From Nitrospira sp. (lineage in GTDB: Bacteria; Nitrospirota; Nitrospiria; Nitrospirales; Nitrospiraceae): a DNA stretch of 50,373 bases. The stretch lies in contig JAFEBM010000016.1 in the NCBI GenBank assembly GCA_018242685.1, positions 1-50,373 of the forward strand. The letters are read 5' to 3'. Positions 32,733 through 41,630 of this stretch are shown here, one piece after another. The notes beneath the pieces are model-generated. The model saw nothing but the letters and a program-made list of their open reading frames with translations, did not search any database and was not told the origin of the DNA. The translations under genes and the position numbers were made by a program. The stretch's first letter is position 1. Each line of letters opens with the position of its first letter.

Positions 32733-33744
32733 AAAACAGCGAGACCTGTTCGACACCCGGTCGCCGAAACGTTTGAGGGACGGCACTCGTGTCATCTTCT
32801 GGAAATCCCGTTCTCCGTTTAGCCAGAGCAAATAACTGCTCGACCATCTTCCAATAGGGTCCCTGTCCCGCCTGTCGTTTAAAAAATCGGCTCTCTGTCA
32901 AGACCCCGCCCCTGACCTCGCAGAGCCGATTGATGATTTTTCCGATCCGTTCCGGAAACACCTCCCGCATCCGCTCCAAGAACACCGGCTCCAGGCTGCC
33001 CGACAGTCTTAACAGGCTATAGGTGGCAGTCCGAGCTCCGGCACCATGCGCGCGTTCCAGTAATTCAGGAATATCGTCCTCATTCAGACCGTGAATGACC
33101 GGTGCGATCGAAAGACCGGTCGGAATATCAGCCTCGGAAACAGCCTTCATGGCGGAGAACCGTTTCGTGATCGACGGCGCATGGGGCTCCACCTTTCGGG
33201 CCACGTCGTCCGATGAAAAAGGAATACTGAAATACACCAATACCGAGGCCTGTCGGTACAACCGAACCAGCACATCCAGATCACGAAGAATCAATGCGCC
33301 TTTGGTGATGATCCCGACGGGGTTCCGATACTCCGCACAGACCTCCAGACAGGCACGGGTCAATCCGTACTCTGCCTCGATCGGCTGGTAACAGTCCGTG
33401 TTTCCGGAAAAGACGATCAGTTCTCCATGCCATGACGGCTTGTCAAAGGCGCGCCGAAGCAGTTGCGGCGCATCCTTCTTCACCACGATCTTGCTCTCGA
33501 AATCGGTTCCGGCGCCGAATCCCCAATACTCATGAGAAGGACGCGCGTAACAATAGGCACAGGCATGAAAACAACCGCGATAGGGATTCACGCTCCATCG
33601 AAAAGGCAAGTCCGGGCTGTCGTTCCGGCTCAAGATCTCTCGGCTATCATCCGTATAGAGCGTCAGTTTGGCTGTGCCGGCTGGTTCAAGCAGGTCCCGA
33701 TGCTGCGACTCAAATGGGTTTGGAGGATTGGAGATCTGGCGCAT
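32731..33744 (-). CDS. SplB-like radical SAM protein
   Basis: A 337-residue radical SAM protein of the PA0069/SplB-like group. The iron-sulfur motif lies in YRGCFHACAYCYARPSHEY (Cys58, Cys62, Cys65). Downstream are SGNTDCYQPIEAEYGLTRAC, ITKGALILRDLDVL and the late LLRLSGSLEPVF, all typical of this group. The substrate is not established; members are related to spore photoproduct lyase but the organism is not a spore former. ATG 33744 is chosen over an in-frame TTG at 33780. Its stop codon is formed inside the terminal repeat of the element at 32522-32732. Confidence 0.85.
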   Translation of the reverse strand: MRQISNPPNPFESQHRDLLEPAGTAKLTLYTDDSREILSRNDSPDLPFRWSVNPYRGCFHACAYCYARPSHEYWGFGAGTDFESKIVVKKDAPQLLRRAFDKPSWHGELIVFSGNTDCYQPIEAEYGLTRACLEVCAEYRNPVGIITKGALILRDLDVLVRLYRQASVLVYFSIPFSSDDVARKVEPHAPSITKRFSAMKAVSEADIPTGLSIAPVIHGLNEDDIPELLERAHGAGARTATYSLLRLSGSLEPVFLERMREVFPERIGKIINRLCEVRGGVLTESRFFKRQAGQGPYWKMVEQLFALAKRRTGFPEDDTSAVPQTFRRPGVEQVSLF

Positions 33745-33812
33745 GGACCTATCCTGTCTCTCATGCCCGATTGATGTCAACTCGGATTCCGCAGTTACTC
33801 ACTTTCCTTCTC

Positions 33813-33885
33813 GTCATTCCCGCATGCTTCAAGCGGGAATCCAGGAAGTCTGGAACGCCTGGATGCCCGCCTTCGCGGGCATGAC
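33813..33885. repeat. REP-like palindromic repeat
   Basis: A 73-bp repeat-type sequence with two GC-rich hairpins: TTCCCGC..GCGGGAAT (33817-33840) and TGCCCGC..GCGGGCAT (33864-33882), bordered by GTCAT and ATGAC. This layout is very common as an intergenic repeat in many Gram-negative genomes. The T-rich end (TCTCTTTTTT) after it could let it act as a terminator on the plus strand. It precedes serS. Confidence 0.75.
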
Positions 33886-34060
33886 CCCCTCTCTTTTTTG
33901 AAACCCTGTCATCGTCCCATCTTGTGATGGGTTTCTGATCGCAGGCTTGCGATCGCCACCGTTCGACTGCGGAGTCCGAGGCCAATGCGGTGCCCTGTCA
34001 GTTTCGTTGACTCTCTGGAACTCAGGTGCTAGATTCCAACCGCCTTTTGAAGAGCAATCT

Positions 34061-35347
34061 GTGTACGATCTGAAATATCTCCGCGAAAACCTCGACTACA
34101 TCCGTACCTCTCTCGGACGACGCGGGAACGACGTGCCATGGGCTGACATCCAAAAATTGAGTGAAGAACGGCGAGCCGTCACCACACAGGTCGAGCAGTT
34201 CAGGTACGAACTCAATAAGGGCTCGGAGGAAGTCGCTCGGCTGCGTCGGGCAAAAGAACCGGCTGAAGAAGCCATGGCGGCGATGAAGCAGTTGGGAGAT
34301 CGCATTAAGGATGCCGAGGGAGCCCTGCGAAGGGTCGAGGAATCGCTCACTGACCTCGCGCTTCGCATGCCCAATCTCCCCCATGCCTCGGTCCCGGTGG
34401 GGGCTGATGCCTCAGAGAATGTCGAGGTCCGTCGATGGGGCACCCTGCCGTCTTTTTCGAACCCTCCAAAACCTCATTGGGAAATCGGCGAGAACCTCGG
34501 AATCTTGGATTTTGATCGAGCCGCGAAGATTGCAGGGGCCCGGTTTTCCGTCATGACCGGGGCAGGCGCCAGACTGGAACGAGCGCTGATCAACTACATG
34601 CTGGATCGGCACACCACCCAACATGGATATCGAGAGGTGATTCCTCCTCTCATGGTGAATCGTCCTTCGATGACTGGGACCGGTCAGCTTCCGAAGTTCG
34701 AAGAAGATCTCTTCCGTATGAAGGACGAAGAGTACTTCATGATCCCGACCGCCGAAGTGCCGGTGACGAACCTGCATCGTGAGGAGATCCTGGGTGGAGA
34801 CTGCTTACCGATTCGCTATACGGCCTACACACCTTGCTTCAGACGAGAGGCAGGGTCGTATGGAAAGGACACGAGAGGCCTCATTCGCCTTCACCAATTC
34901 AACAAGGTGGAGCTCGTAGCATTTACGACACCGGATCGTTCGTACGAAGAGCTTGAACGGTTGACGGGTCATGCCGAATCGATCTTGCAGGGGTTGAACC
35001 TTCCTTATCGCGTCATCACACTCTGCACCGGGGATATGGGGTTTTCTGCAGCGAAGACCTATGACATCGAAGTGTGGCTGCCTTCTCAACAACAATACCG
35101 GGAGATTTCGTCTTGCAGTAATTTCGAATCCTTTCAGGCCAGGCGAGCGAGCATCAAGTATCGCCCGACCGGGGGAAGGAAAGAGGCGAAGGCAGATTTT
35201 GTCCACACGCTCAATGGTTCCGGACTGGCCGTCGGGCGAACCCTGGTGGCCATCTTGGAAAATTTTCAGCAGCCTGACGGCTCGGTTGAAATACCTTCCA
35301 TACTGAGGCCATATATGGGAGGGCAGGAAAGAATCACAAGAGAATGA
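34061..35347 (+). CDS. serS: seryl-tRNA synthetase
   Basis: A 428-residue class II aminoacyl-tRNA synthetase that charges tRNA-Ser and serves selenocysteine tRNA. The start is GTG 34061 ([21 protein letters not shown]), which matches the conserved SerRS N-terminus; the frame continues 114 bp upstream without homology. Residues about 25-105 are the tRNA-binding antiparallel coiled coil. The catalytic domain has [15 protein letters not shown], motif 2 [52 protein letters not shown] and motif 3 [15 protein letters not shown]. Complete and of normal length. Confidence 0.97.
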   Translation: MYDLKYLRENLDYIRTSLGRRGNDVPWADIQKLSEERRAVTTQVEQFRYELNKGSEEVARLRRAKEPAEEAMAAMKQLGDRIKDAEGALRRVEESLTDLALRMPNLPHASVPVGADASENVEVRRWGTLPSFSNPPKPHWEIGENLGILDFDRAAKIAGARFSVMTGAGARLERALINYMLDRHTTQHGYREVIPPLMVNRPSMTGTGQLPKFEEDLFRMKDEEYFMIPTAEVPVTNLHREEILGGDCLPIRYTAYTPCFRREAGSYGKDTRGLIRLHQFNKVELVAFTTPDRSYEELERLTGHAESILQGLNLPYRVITLCTGDMGFSAAKTYDIEVWLPSQQQYREISSCSNFESFQARRASIKYRPTGGRKEAKADFVHTLNGSGLAVGRTLVAILENFQQPDGSVEIPSILRPYMGGQERITRE

Positions 35348-35351
35348 GTCT

Positions 35352-35405
35352 ATCCCGTCGCGCTCCACCGAAGAACGTTCCGAGCCGAGCAAGTTTGGTT
35401 TAAAA
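35352..35405 (+). repeat. 55-bp direct repeat A
   Basis: The sequence from ATCCCGTCGCGCTCC to GAGCAAGTTTGGTTT, starting 5 bp after the serS stop codon, recurs in the same orientation at 41894-41947 with a 2-bp deletion and several substitutions. The two copies enclose the variable, partly AT-rich 6.5-kb region. They could be remnants of attachment sites or just two members of an interspersed repeat. Confidence 0.5.
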
Positions 35406-35807
35406 GGTATCCGACCCCTTAACTCCACGCTTCACCGAAATTGTGAGCTATCTTCCGCGAGAGAACATTTCCGTTAACGGTTTCCAATCTCCACAACTAA
35501 CAAGAAGCCATGACGCCCACTCCCTTCCGTACTTACTGGACGAGGACAGAACAAAGCACTTGATTGCATTCCTGGAAGGTTGGACAATGATGCTAGGGCA
35601 GAGTCACCTCCCATCGGTTGTGCCTCTAGTCGATCGACTTTGTGGTATTAATCAGATGGATAGTACGCGGTGCGAAATAGCCCAGTAGCGACACACATAT
35701 ACAGGTTCGCACAAAGTAGATTGTGTATTTGGCTCTTGCAGAGAGCTGGTCGCTCCTATGCGTGATCCAATCTAGATAGGTTAGCTATCAGATTGCAGGT
35801 GATGATT
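35406..35807. other. intergenic region before the metallophosphoesterase gene
   Basis: About 400 bp that are visibly richer in A and T than serS. A GTG-started frame at 35443-35688 (81 residues) has no ribosome binding site and no recognisable motif, so I do not call it. I see no RNA gene here. Confidence 0.4.
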
Positions 35808-38066
35808 ATGCAGGGAAATCACCCACACGAGCTAAGTCAAAAAGATCTAGGAATAGTCCATATAACAGATTTGCATTTTCCGCCAAATGCAAATGCGTCT
35901 CTATCTTGGACTGACGCCTTTTTAAGTACCATATCCGATCTTACGAAGCAGGAAATTCTCCAACTCTATGCGATCGCCGTTACCGGTGATCTTGTTGACT
36001 CCCCTGATTCGGGTGCCTTTCATCGCGCACACGACTTTTTGAAGGAAAGCCTAAAAAAGGCGGGGATCGTTCGAAATGGACTTGCCGATATGACTAGGCT
36101 TTGGGTTGTTGACGGTAATCATGACTGGAAGGTGAAGGGGTGGTGTTGGAACTCTTCGGAAGGTGGGATTAAGGAAACAGGTGGAATAGAGCGGCTTAGT
36201 CTCCCATTTTGTAGTGAAGACGGTAAATTTGTTTCGTTCGGATTGAACTCTGGGAAGGGCGGGATCAAATTTACGTCACGCGGGGTCGTTGAGGTAGATG
36301 AACTTCAGAGTATTTCAGATAGCGTGAAGTGTCTTAATGACGACAGCTCTAAGCAGCATAGACTTGCCTGTAGGATAGCATTGGTTCACCACCACTTAAT
36401 TCCACTACCTCTCGATCCTGATAGAAGAACGCCACTTGCGAAAGTCGTCAATGACGAATCGACCAAGCTCCTAGGAAACGCGGGGCAAGTAAGTGCGGTG
36501 CTTATGAAAGCTGGTGTGAATCTTGTACTACATGGTCATGAACATTTTGAGTTTGTTGCACGGCTAGATCACAATCTGGCGGGTTCATATAAGAACTACT
36601 TTATGACAATTTCAGCTGCCCCTCAGGCAAGTAAAGGATTTCATCTTATCAGATTCAAACCATCGGGCAATGTAGAACTGGAGAAGTACGGATTGTCAAG
36701 CCAAGTTGCTTATGAGAAGAACCCCACCTCAGTATCATTGTGGACTAACGAAGAATGGCAAGCTTCGATATGGGGGAGGATTTCGAAGGATGATGGATAC
36801 TACGAGAAGATGACACTCCGCTCTTACCTAAATCGTCTTGGTGACCTTGATCAAGTAGGCACAATTGAGAAGATCAGAGCTGGCCAAGGGAAAGCAATAA
36901 ACAGTCTAATGGTAATCATTAAAGGAGAGGGAGGCTTGTCTTGGTTGGATAACGCAAACCTATCTGATTCGCCTGGGAAAACGGCATGCGATCCTCTCTC
37001 TATGAAGGGTACGGCATCTTCAAAAGAAAATTATGAAGGGCCGCTTCCTCTTAAGCCCGAAGCCACATACGATGTGCCACATCCTGGATATAGGTCAGAA
37101 GTTACAATTCGAAATTCATTCTCCATGACAATGCATGATGTGAAGCTGAGAAACGCAAGTAGTGACGAACACATAACAATACATTCTCAACATCATGTTC
37201 GTGAACTACTGGCGACTATCAAGTTCCCAAGAAGACTAGCCCCTGCCAAGCTCGAAGTGAAGGTGTATTCGGGTAATGGCCAACCTGATTTTGCCGAAAC
37301 ATCCAGGGCAAACTCGTGTTTCGACTACGATCCTGAGAATGGAGTAGGTTGTTTTCGAATATTTTGGGTAAGGTCAGGCGACAAGTTTAGATTTGAGTGG
37401 CGAGTACCAGAAGAATCTTACTCAAATGCAGCGGGCGGACACTACCTTAGAGAGATAGATAGGATATCGACCGAGTGGAGTAATAGCTTATTTGTGCAAG
37501 ATATAAAAGACCCTTCAAACGACTTAAATAAGTTATTGCTGACTATGCGCAACGATCTAAGAAGCCAGTATCCTGATAAGGATAGTTCTTCGGAAGATCT
37601 TAACATTGGAATATTTGCTCTCCACCCAATCGACAACCTACTCAAGATTGTTGGTGGAACCTACTCCAACAACTCTCCTATGTGGAAATTTAGTCTGAAG
37701 TGGGGGACTGGAATCGCAGGGTCTGCGATGAGGCGGGGATATCCCTGGTTTTACCATTCGGAAAACAAGAAAGATTGTTCGGCATATGTGGAAGTGCCAG
37801 GTTGCCCTCCCGATGTATACATACTTGCATTTCCTATAACCGCCCCTCTGGCAGCGTATGAGAAGACAATACCTCAACAAGACCAAATTTCTTCAAATTT
37901 CTATAAGGCAGTTCTTTGTGTGCACACAAGCTCAATCTCAAGTGGATTAGATAGATTACATCATGAGGATCGTCGCAAGGAAAGAATGAGGCTAGCACTG
38001 TCATTGCCAGAAAAGGTTATGAGCTTCTTTCTCAATCGTGAAAGGAGGAGATTGAGGAAATCTTGA
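35808..38066 (+). CDS. calcineurin-like metallophosphoesterase, large, probably horizontally acquired
   Basis: A protein of 752 residues (from ATG 35808, 5 bp after AGGTGA; TTG 35793 and ATG 35802 are alternatives). The N-terminal third is a metallophosphoesterase with all metal motifs: ITDLHF, VTGDLVD, VVDGNHDW, LVHHHL and LHGHEH. The remaining 400 or more residues are beta-rich and unknown to me (EATYDVPHPGYRSEVTIRNS, CFDYDPENGVGCFRIFW), ending in a basic tail NRERRRLRKS. Codon use is AT-rich and unlike the neighbours, which suggests transfer. A small gene follows with an overlapping or near-overlapping start. Large phosphoesterases in such spots are sometimes part of phage defence; no direct evidence for that is seen. 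Confidence 0.75.
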   Translation: MQGNHPHELSQKDLGIVHITDLHFPPNANASLSWTDAFLSTISDLTKQEILQLYAIAVTGDLVDSPDSGAFHRAHDFLKESLKKAGIVRNGLADMTRLWVVDGNHDWKVKGWCWNSSEGGIKETGGIERLSLPFCSEDGKFVSFGLNSGKGGIKFTSRGVVEVDELQSISDSVKCLNDDSSKQHRLACRIALVHHHLIPLPLDPDRRTPLAKVVNDESTKLLGNAGQVSAVLMKAGVNLVLHGHEHFEFVARLDHNLAGSYKNYFMTISAAPQASKGFHLIRFKPSGNVELEKYGLSSQVAYEKNPTSVSLWTNEEWQASIWGRISKDDGYYEKMTLRSYLNRLGDLDQVGTIEKIRAGQGKAINSLMVIIKGEGGLSWLDNANLSDSPGKTACDPLSMKGTASSKENYEGPLPLKPEATYDVPHPGYRSEVTIRNSFSMTMHDVKLRNASSDEHITIHSQHHVRELLATIKFPRRLAPAKLEVKVYSGNGQPDFAETSRANSCFDYDPENGVGCFRIFWVRSGDKFRFEWRVPEESYSNAAGGHYLREIDRISTEWSNSLFVQDIKDPSNDLNKLLLTMRNDLRSQYPDKDSSSEDLNIGIFALHPIDNLLKIVGGTYSNNSPMWKFSLKWGTGIAGSAMRRGYPWFYHSENKKDCSAYVEVPGCPPDVYILAFPITAPLAAYEKTIPQQDQISSNFYKAVLCVHTSSISSGLDRLHHEDRRKERMRLALSLPEKVMSFFLNRERRRLRKS

Positions 38067-38113
38067 CTTTGATCAAACAGGGTATACACTCATTTGTATT
38101 AAGAGGTACATTT

Positions 38114-38278
38114 ATGTCATCAGCAAAAATCATCAGTGAGCGTTGGATTGATAGCGAAGTAGTCGAAGTGTTGGTATCCCCGGCTGTAGTAGCAGCATTT
38201 GGTGTGGACTCTGCTAAAGAGATGACAGACGGTGATACTGAACAAATAACGGAGGACCATGAAGAATCAAATGAGTGA
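38114..38278 (+). CDS. small acidic protein downstream of the metallophosphoesterase
   Basis: A 54-residue protein starting MSSAKIISERWIDSEVVEVL, with AAGAGGT (38101-38107) 6 bp upstream of ATG 38114. An in-frame TTG at 38063 would overlap the phosphoesterase stop codon by 4 bp and add 17 residues. The C-terminal half is very acidic (DGDTEQITEDHEESNE). It shares the AT-rich composition of the gene before it, so the two were probably acquired together. Not recognised; an accessory or inhibitory partner is a guess. Confidence 0.5.
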   Translation: MSSAKIISERWIDSEVVEVLVSPAVVAAFGVDSAKEMTDGDTEQITEDHEESNE

Positions 38279-38977
38279 GAGATCCTAAACGATTTTACGC
38301 TTCCAATTCCTCACTAAATCCTGTCAACTCTCTTGGTATCTAAAGTAACGATGTTATTACAGATTCAATGACGGTAAATAACTGAACCCCTCCTGCCCAT
38401 TCCTATCACAGCCTCCACAGTACCCGTTCCCGTATGACCGTATATCCTGCCGGGGACTCCGTGCCCCGCAATAGTGCCACACGCTGGCGGAGCGTGACGG
38501 GGTACAGTCCTATTGGTTGATCTATCAGTAACAAAAAGTTGGGGTCTCCCATTAGAAGGCTCTGGTCAAGTGGGCACACATCGCCTCTGTTTCTGAGCGT
38601 TCTCCTGTACTCGAACAACGTTCCCTCACGATCACCCGTGACGCCTGTTCGCTGCATCCAAGTTTTCTCTGGTTGCGGTGTCGGCTTCGTTCCCTGAGTC
38701 GCACCAGTCACCCATCAGGATCAAGGCGAAGAGACGTCGGCGCTCCCGCCCCTGGCCAAGTGTTGGCCCCAGAAAACCGTTGGTACCCACGCATGTCCAT
38801 ACGAGGCGATCACAGATCTCATGGTTGCCAGGTGGCTCCACCCTCTTCGTGGCTCATGCCTGAGGCAGCTCAGACCTCCTCACTGGCTCCGTGAGGAGGA
38901 ACAGAGGGCAGGCAGCTGTCCAATCAGATCTCGTGGTTCTCCCAACCCCAATACGAGCTCAGCCACCTGCCCAGTCG
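38279..38977. other. non-coding region between the small gene and the IS110 transposase
   Basis: About 700 bp without a supportable intact gene. It contains a fragment matching the 3' end of the lipoprotein gene at 41370 (38474-38531) and a 9-bp inverted repeat CCTCCTCAC/GTGAGGAGG (38875-38883 and 38891-38899) just beyond the transposase 3' end, which may belong to the insertion sequence. Open frames here overlap each other on both strands and look like chance. Confidence 0.5.
38474..38531 (+). pseudogene. 3'-end fragment of the small lipoprotein gene
   Basis: This stretch translates as CHTLAERDGVQSYWLIYQ followed by TAA, nearly identical to the last residues (CRTRAERDGVQSYWLIYQ) of the lipoprotein gene at 41370-41630. 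An in-frame TAG lies immediately upstream at 38472-38474, and no signal peptide or start exists, so this is a broken copy. Duplication and decay around the insertion sequence are likely. Confidence 0.75.
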
Positions 38978-40009
38978 TCACGCCGGCTGTGAGGTAAATG
39001 CCTTCTTGATATCGAACGGAACCTGATCGCGCAGCACGTAATAGCAGGCCCGTGCTAACTTATGCGCCACCGCCTTGATGGCCACGACCCCCTGTGTCTT
39101 CGCTTTCTTTCGTTGGTAAAAGCGCTGAATGTCCGGATAATACCGCACCGCAAAATTGGCTGCTTCGATAAACGCCCAGGCCAAATACTTGTTGCCATTT
39201 TTGGTATTGCCCTGGCCTTTGCGTTTGCCATTGCTGAGTTTGGTGCTGTTGACGCACCGACAATAGGAAGCCCATTGGCCCACGGTGAGAAAGCGGTGCA
39301 TGTCACCAGCTTCGAGCATGATGGTCAAGGCTAAGGTCTGGCCAATCCCGGCTACGGTGAGTATGTGTCGAAAGGTCGGGTGCAGGGAGACGCGTGCCTT
39401 GATCACGTGTTCGATGGCGGCAATCTGTTCGGCTGCACAGCGCATCACCGCGAGGGTACTCGTGGCAGCCAATGCGAGGTCAGGGGTGGGCAGCACGTCG
39501 TGAATCGCCGCTGCCGTCAGGGTCTTAATCCGATTGCCGGTGAGAGATGTGCCGGTGTTGCGTGTCACGAGATTGTGGATGCTCAGGAGGTTACTCGTCT
39601 TCTGTCTCACCAGTTGACTGCGTTTCCGCAGCAAGTCACGGATTGCGCGGTCTTCTTTCGGATAGATGTAGCCCGTGGGGAGAATGCCCAAGCGAAGGAG
39701 TTGGGCTAACCACCGCGCATCGCTGTGATCATTGGTATGCTTCAGGCCTTCGTATTGGTGAATCGCGGCGGTGTTGGCCAAGTGCACCGCGTAGCCGGCT
39801 TCCATGAGCCCATCAACCAGCCAATACCAATTATAGGTGGATTCCACGACGAGGCCGTGAAGGCGTGCGTGAAACGGACGGAGTTGAGAAAGAATGTTCG
39901 ACAAGCCGTTGGGCGTTCGCTTCTCGTACACGACCTGCTCCTGCTCATCAATCAGCACGATCACACTGTTGTTGGCATGGAGGCCAATCCCCCCGTACAA
40001 TTTCGTCAT
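38978..40009 (-). CDS. IS110-family transposase, first catalytic Asp missing
   Basis: A 343-residue transposase of the IS110 family, which uses a RuvC-like DEDD domain, a C-terminal serine-containing Tnp domain and an RNA encoded beside the gene. The N-terminal DEDD part reads YGGIGLHANNSVIVLID, with Gly (codon GGC) where active relatives have Asp (GGIDLHSNN). VVESTYNWYWLVDGL and HSDARWLAQLLRLG, with the other acidic residues, are present. The C-terminal part has LTVAGIGQTLALTIMLEAGD and GQWASYCR. The frame is intact, so the element was recently mobile, but this copy is probably inactive. Ends and bridge RNA were not resolved. Confidence 0.9.
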   Translation of the reverse strand: MTKLYGGIGLHANNSVIVLIDEQEQVVYEKRTPNGLSNILSQLRPFHARLHGLVVESTYNWYWLVDGLMEAGYAVHLANTAAIHQYEGLKHTNDHSDARWLAQLLRLGILPTGYIYPKEDRAIRDLLRKRSQLVRQKTSNLLSIHNLVTRNTGTSLTGNRIKTLTAAAIHDVLPTPDLALAATSTLAVMRCAAEQIAAIEHVIKARVSLHPTFRHILTVAGIGQTLALTIMLEAGDMHRFLTVGQWASYCRCVNSTKLSNGKRKGQGNTKNGNKYLAWAFIEAANFAVRYYPDIQRFYQRKKAKTQGVVAIKAVAHKLARACYYVLRDQVPFDIKKAFTSQPA

Positions 40010-40403
40010 GGCTCCTCCTTGGGTTGGAAAGGTTGAGAGATGCTTGACCAGTCTCCCAACTGTACTGCCCAGGCGAGGAGCCTTCTAGATGATCATCAGA
40101 TCTTGTATTGTGCATGCAACACAGAATGGACATCGGGTAATCGGTGTGATTCGAGAACCTGAATCACAGTTGCCTAGATTCTGATGTCAGGCGGCGTCTC
40201 CCTCTTTGGTGCATCTACGAGCCCAGTCACTCGCACTCGATCCCCATCTTCGGCACCGTGTCAATTGCACTCGATAAAATTACACCCTGGCTCCTATTCA
40301 CAGGCGCCAGGTCACCGGTGGTCTTGCGGTGGACCGAAGATGATGAATATGCTGAACGTAGGATTCTGATATTCACCACAGCAAGTCAGAATGGAACGAA
40401 CTC
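40010..40403. other. region upstream of the IS110 transposase
   Basis: About 390 bp with no supported gene. In IS110 elements the non-coding flank of the transposase carries the bridge RNA, and part of this stretch may do so. It holds an 8-bp inverted repeat TGTGATTC/GAATCACA (40145-40152 and 40161-40168). I cannot place the element boundary. Confidence 0.35.
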
Positions 40404-40778
40404 ATGGATTCACTTGTCACCTGGACAAAGGTCGTGTACGCCCTGCACGCGTTCAGTCTGCTGACCGGCATCATCGGCACTGCCACGGTGGTCGGCGCCT
40501 TCCTCACCGGCTGGCCTTCGATCATCGCGGTCATTCTGAACTACATCAAGCGGAGCGAGGCTCGCGGCACCTGGCTAGAATCGCACTTTCGCTGGCAGAT
40601 TAGAACCTTCTGGTTTGGACTGCTCTGGATCTCCCTCTGCGGAGCCTTCATCATCGCGACCCTTGGGATCGGCCTCCTCTTCATGTGGCTCCCGATCGGT
40701 CTGGTCGGATTGTGGTTCGTGTATCGCATCATTCGCGGCTGGGTCACTCTTAGCGATAGACGACCAATGTACGTGTGA
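40404..40778 (+). CDS. DUF4870-like small membrane protein
   Basis: A 124-residue inner-membrane protein with about three hydrophobic segments: one near residues 10-45 (ALHAFSLLTGIIGTATVVGA), one at 70-95 (FWFGLLWISLCGAFIIATLG) and one just after it. The motif YIKRSEARGTWLESHFRWQI, with the pattern H-F-x-W-Q-I-R-T-F-W, is typical of this family found in Gram-negative bacteria. Function is unknown. The stop codon lies 4 bp before the inverted repeat of the MITE-like element. Confidence 0.75.
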   Translation: MDSLVTWTKVVYALHAFSLLTGIIGTATVVGAFLTGWPSIIAVILNYIKRSEARGTWLESHFRWQIRTFWFGLLWISLCGAFIIATLGIGLLFMWLPIGLVGLWFVYRIIRGWVTLSDRRPMYV

Positions 40779-40782
40779 ACTT

Positions 40783-40995
40783 AGCCCGCATTACTCATGA
40801 CCGCTTCTACTGCAACCCCCGATACGCCGCGGCGACAAGCCTGGCCGTGTGTTGTCTGCGGCCAGGCGGGCAGGCTCGCCCTTCGCGACCTCCACATACT
40901 GTTTCAAGTATGCGTCGGTCCCTCAGGACTCCGCATGCCCGTCTCGCATGGCGTCTGGGCGGTTTCGTGACGAACCGTCATGAATAATTCGGGCT
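40783..40995. repeat. MITE-like element, copy 2
   Basis: A 213-bp element with 17-bp terminal repeats (40783-40799 and 40979-40995) that match imperfectly, AGCCCGCATTACTCATG against AGCCCGAATTATTCATG. It is the reverse complement of the copy at 32522-32732, roughly 80% alike by eye. The most variable part is the loop between the internal GGCCA/TGGCC arms. As in copy 1, the same end faces the 3' end of a gene, 4 bp after the stop codon of the membrane-protein gene. Confidence 0.85.
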
Positions 40996-41166
40996 TGACA
41001 GCCTTCATGTGTCCACGACTCCCCAGCAGGATTGACACACCCTCACCCCATCATGGGATCGAGACTCCTTTTTCATTTGCGCTGCCAGGACAACAAGGAG
41101 TGCGCCAGAGTTCGCTGACCCCGTAGCATTTCACCCCGAGCATTATCCTCCCAGAACCACTTCCCG

Positions 41167-41185
41167 GGTCTTATCAAGACCCGCT
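41167..41185. other. short perfect hairpin in an intergenic region
   Basis: CGGGTCTT (41167-41174) and AAGACCCG (41178-41185) form an 8-bp perfect stem with a 3-base loop. No T-run follows. The surrounding 370 bp (40996-41369) contain no supported gene. Confidence 0.5.
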
Positions 41186-41369
41186 CACACCAAACAGGCA
41201 CTCGCTGCACAAGGTAATAGACGACTGACAGCACTCATCAGAATGGGGCAGAGCCCACTACAGATGTGGGATTGGATCGCGTGAAGGCTACGGGCAGGAT
41301 GGAAGCCCGATACATCAGCTCACTGGTCAACACCCTGTTCGTATTCACTCACGTGAGAAGGAGGCGACG

Positions 41370-41630
41370 ATGTTTACGTTCATGCAATTCCAAGAGGATC
41401 ATCGGTTTCACCGTGGATACACAGGTGCTCTCGCACTCGGCGCGTTGCTGTGGCTGATCCTATCGATGGGTGGTTGCTCCTCGTCACGTACAGAATATGT
41501 TGTGGACTATGCCCACGGGAACGATTTGACCGCTGAGGGTTCACGCGAGCGTCCATGCCAGACCGAGGCGCTGTGCCGCACGCGGGCGGAGCGTGACGGG
41601 GTGCAGTCCTATTGGTTGATCTATCAGTGA
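41370..41630 (+). CDS. small lipoprotein
   Basis: An 86-residue predicted lipoprotein. AAGGAGG lies 5 bp upstream of ATG 41370, a strong site. A basic and then hydrophobic N-terminus ends in the lipobox LSMGGC, with lipidated Cys at about 36. The mature part has SRTEYVVDYAHGNDLTAEGS and ends in the C-terminal block AERDGVQSYWLIYQ. The same C-terminal block is repeated as a gene fragment at 38474. Not recognised; function unknown. Confidence 0.65.
   Translation: MFTFMQFQEDHRFHRGYTGALALGALLWLILSMGGCSSSRTEYVVDYAHGNDLTAEGSRERPCQTEALCRTRAERDGVQSYWLIYQ

Noticed and set aside
33813..33885. Possible CRISPR repeat, because of the GC-rich palindromes
   Set aside because: Only one unit is present, with two different hairpins and no spacers. 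It is a REP-like intergenic repeat.
35443..35688. 81-residue frame after serS
   Set aside because: GTG start without ribosome binding site and no recognised motif; possible but unsupported.
40010..40403. Bridge RNA and left end of the IS110 element
   Set aside because: A structure is likely in this family, but I could not identify a credible boundary or fold by eye.
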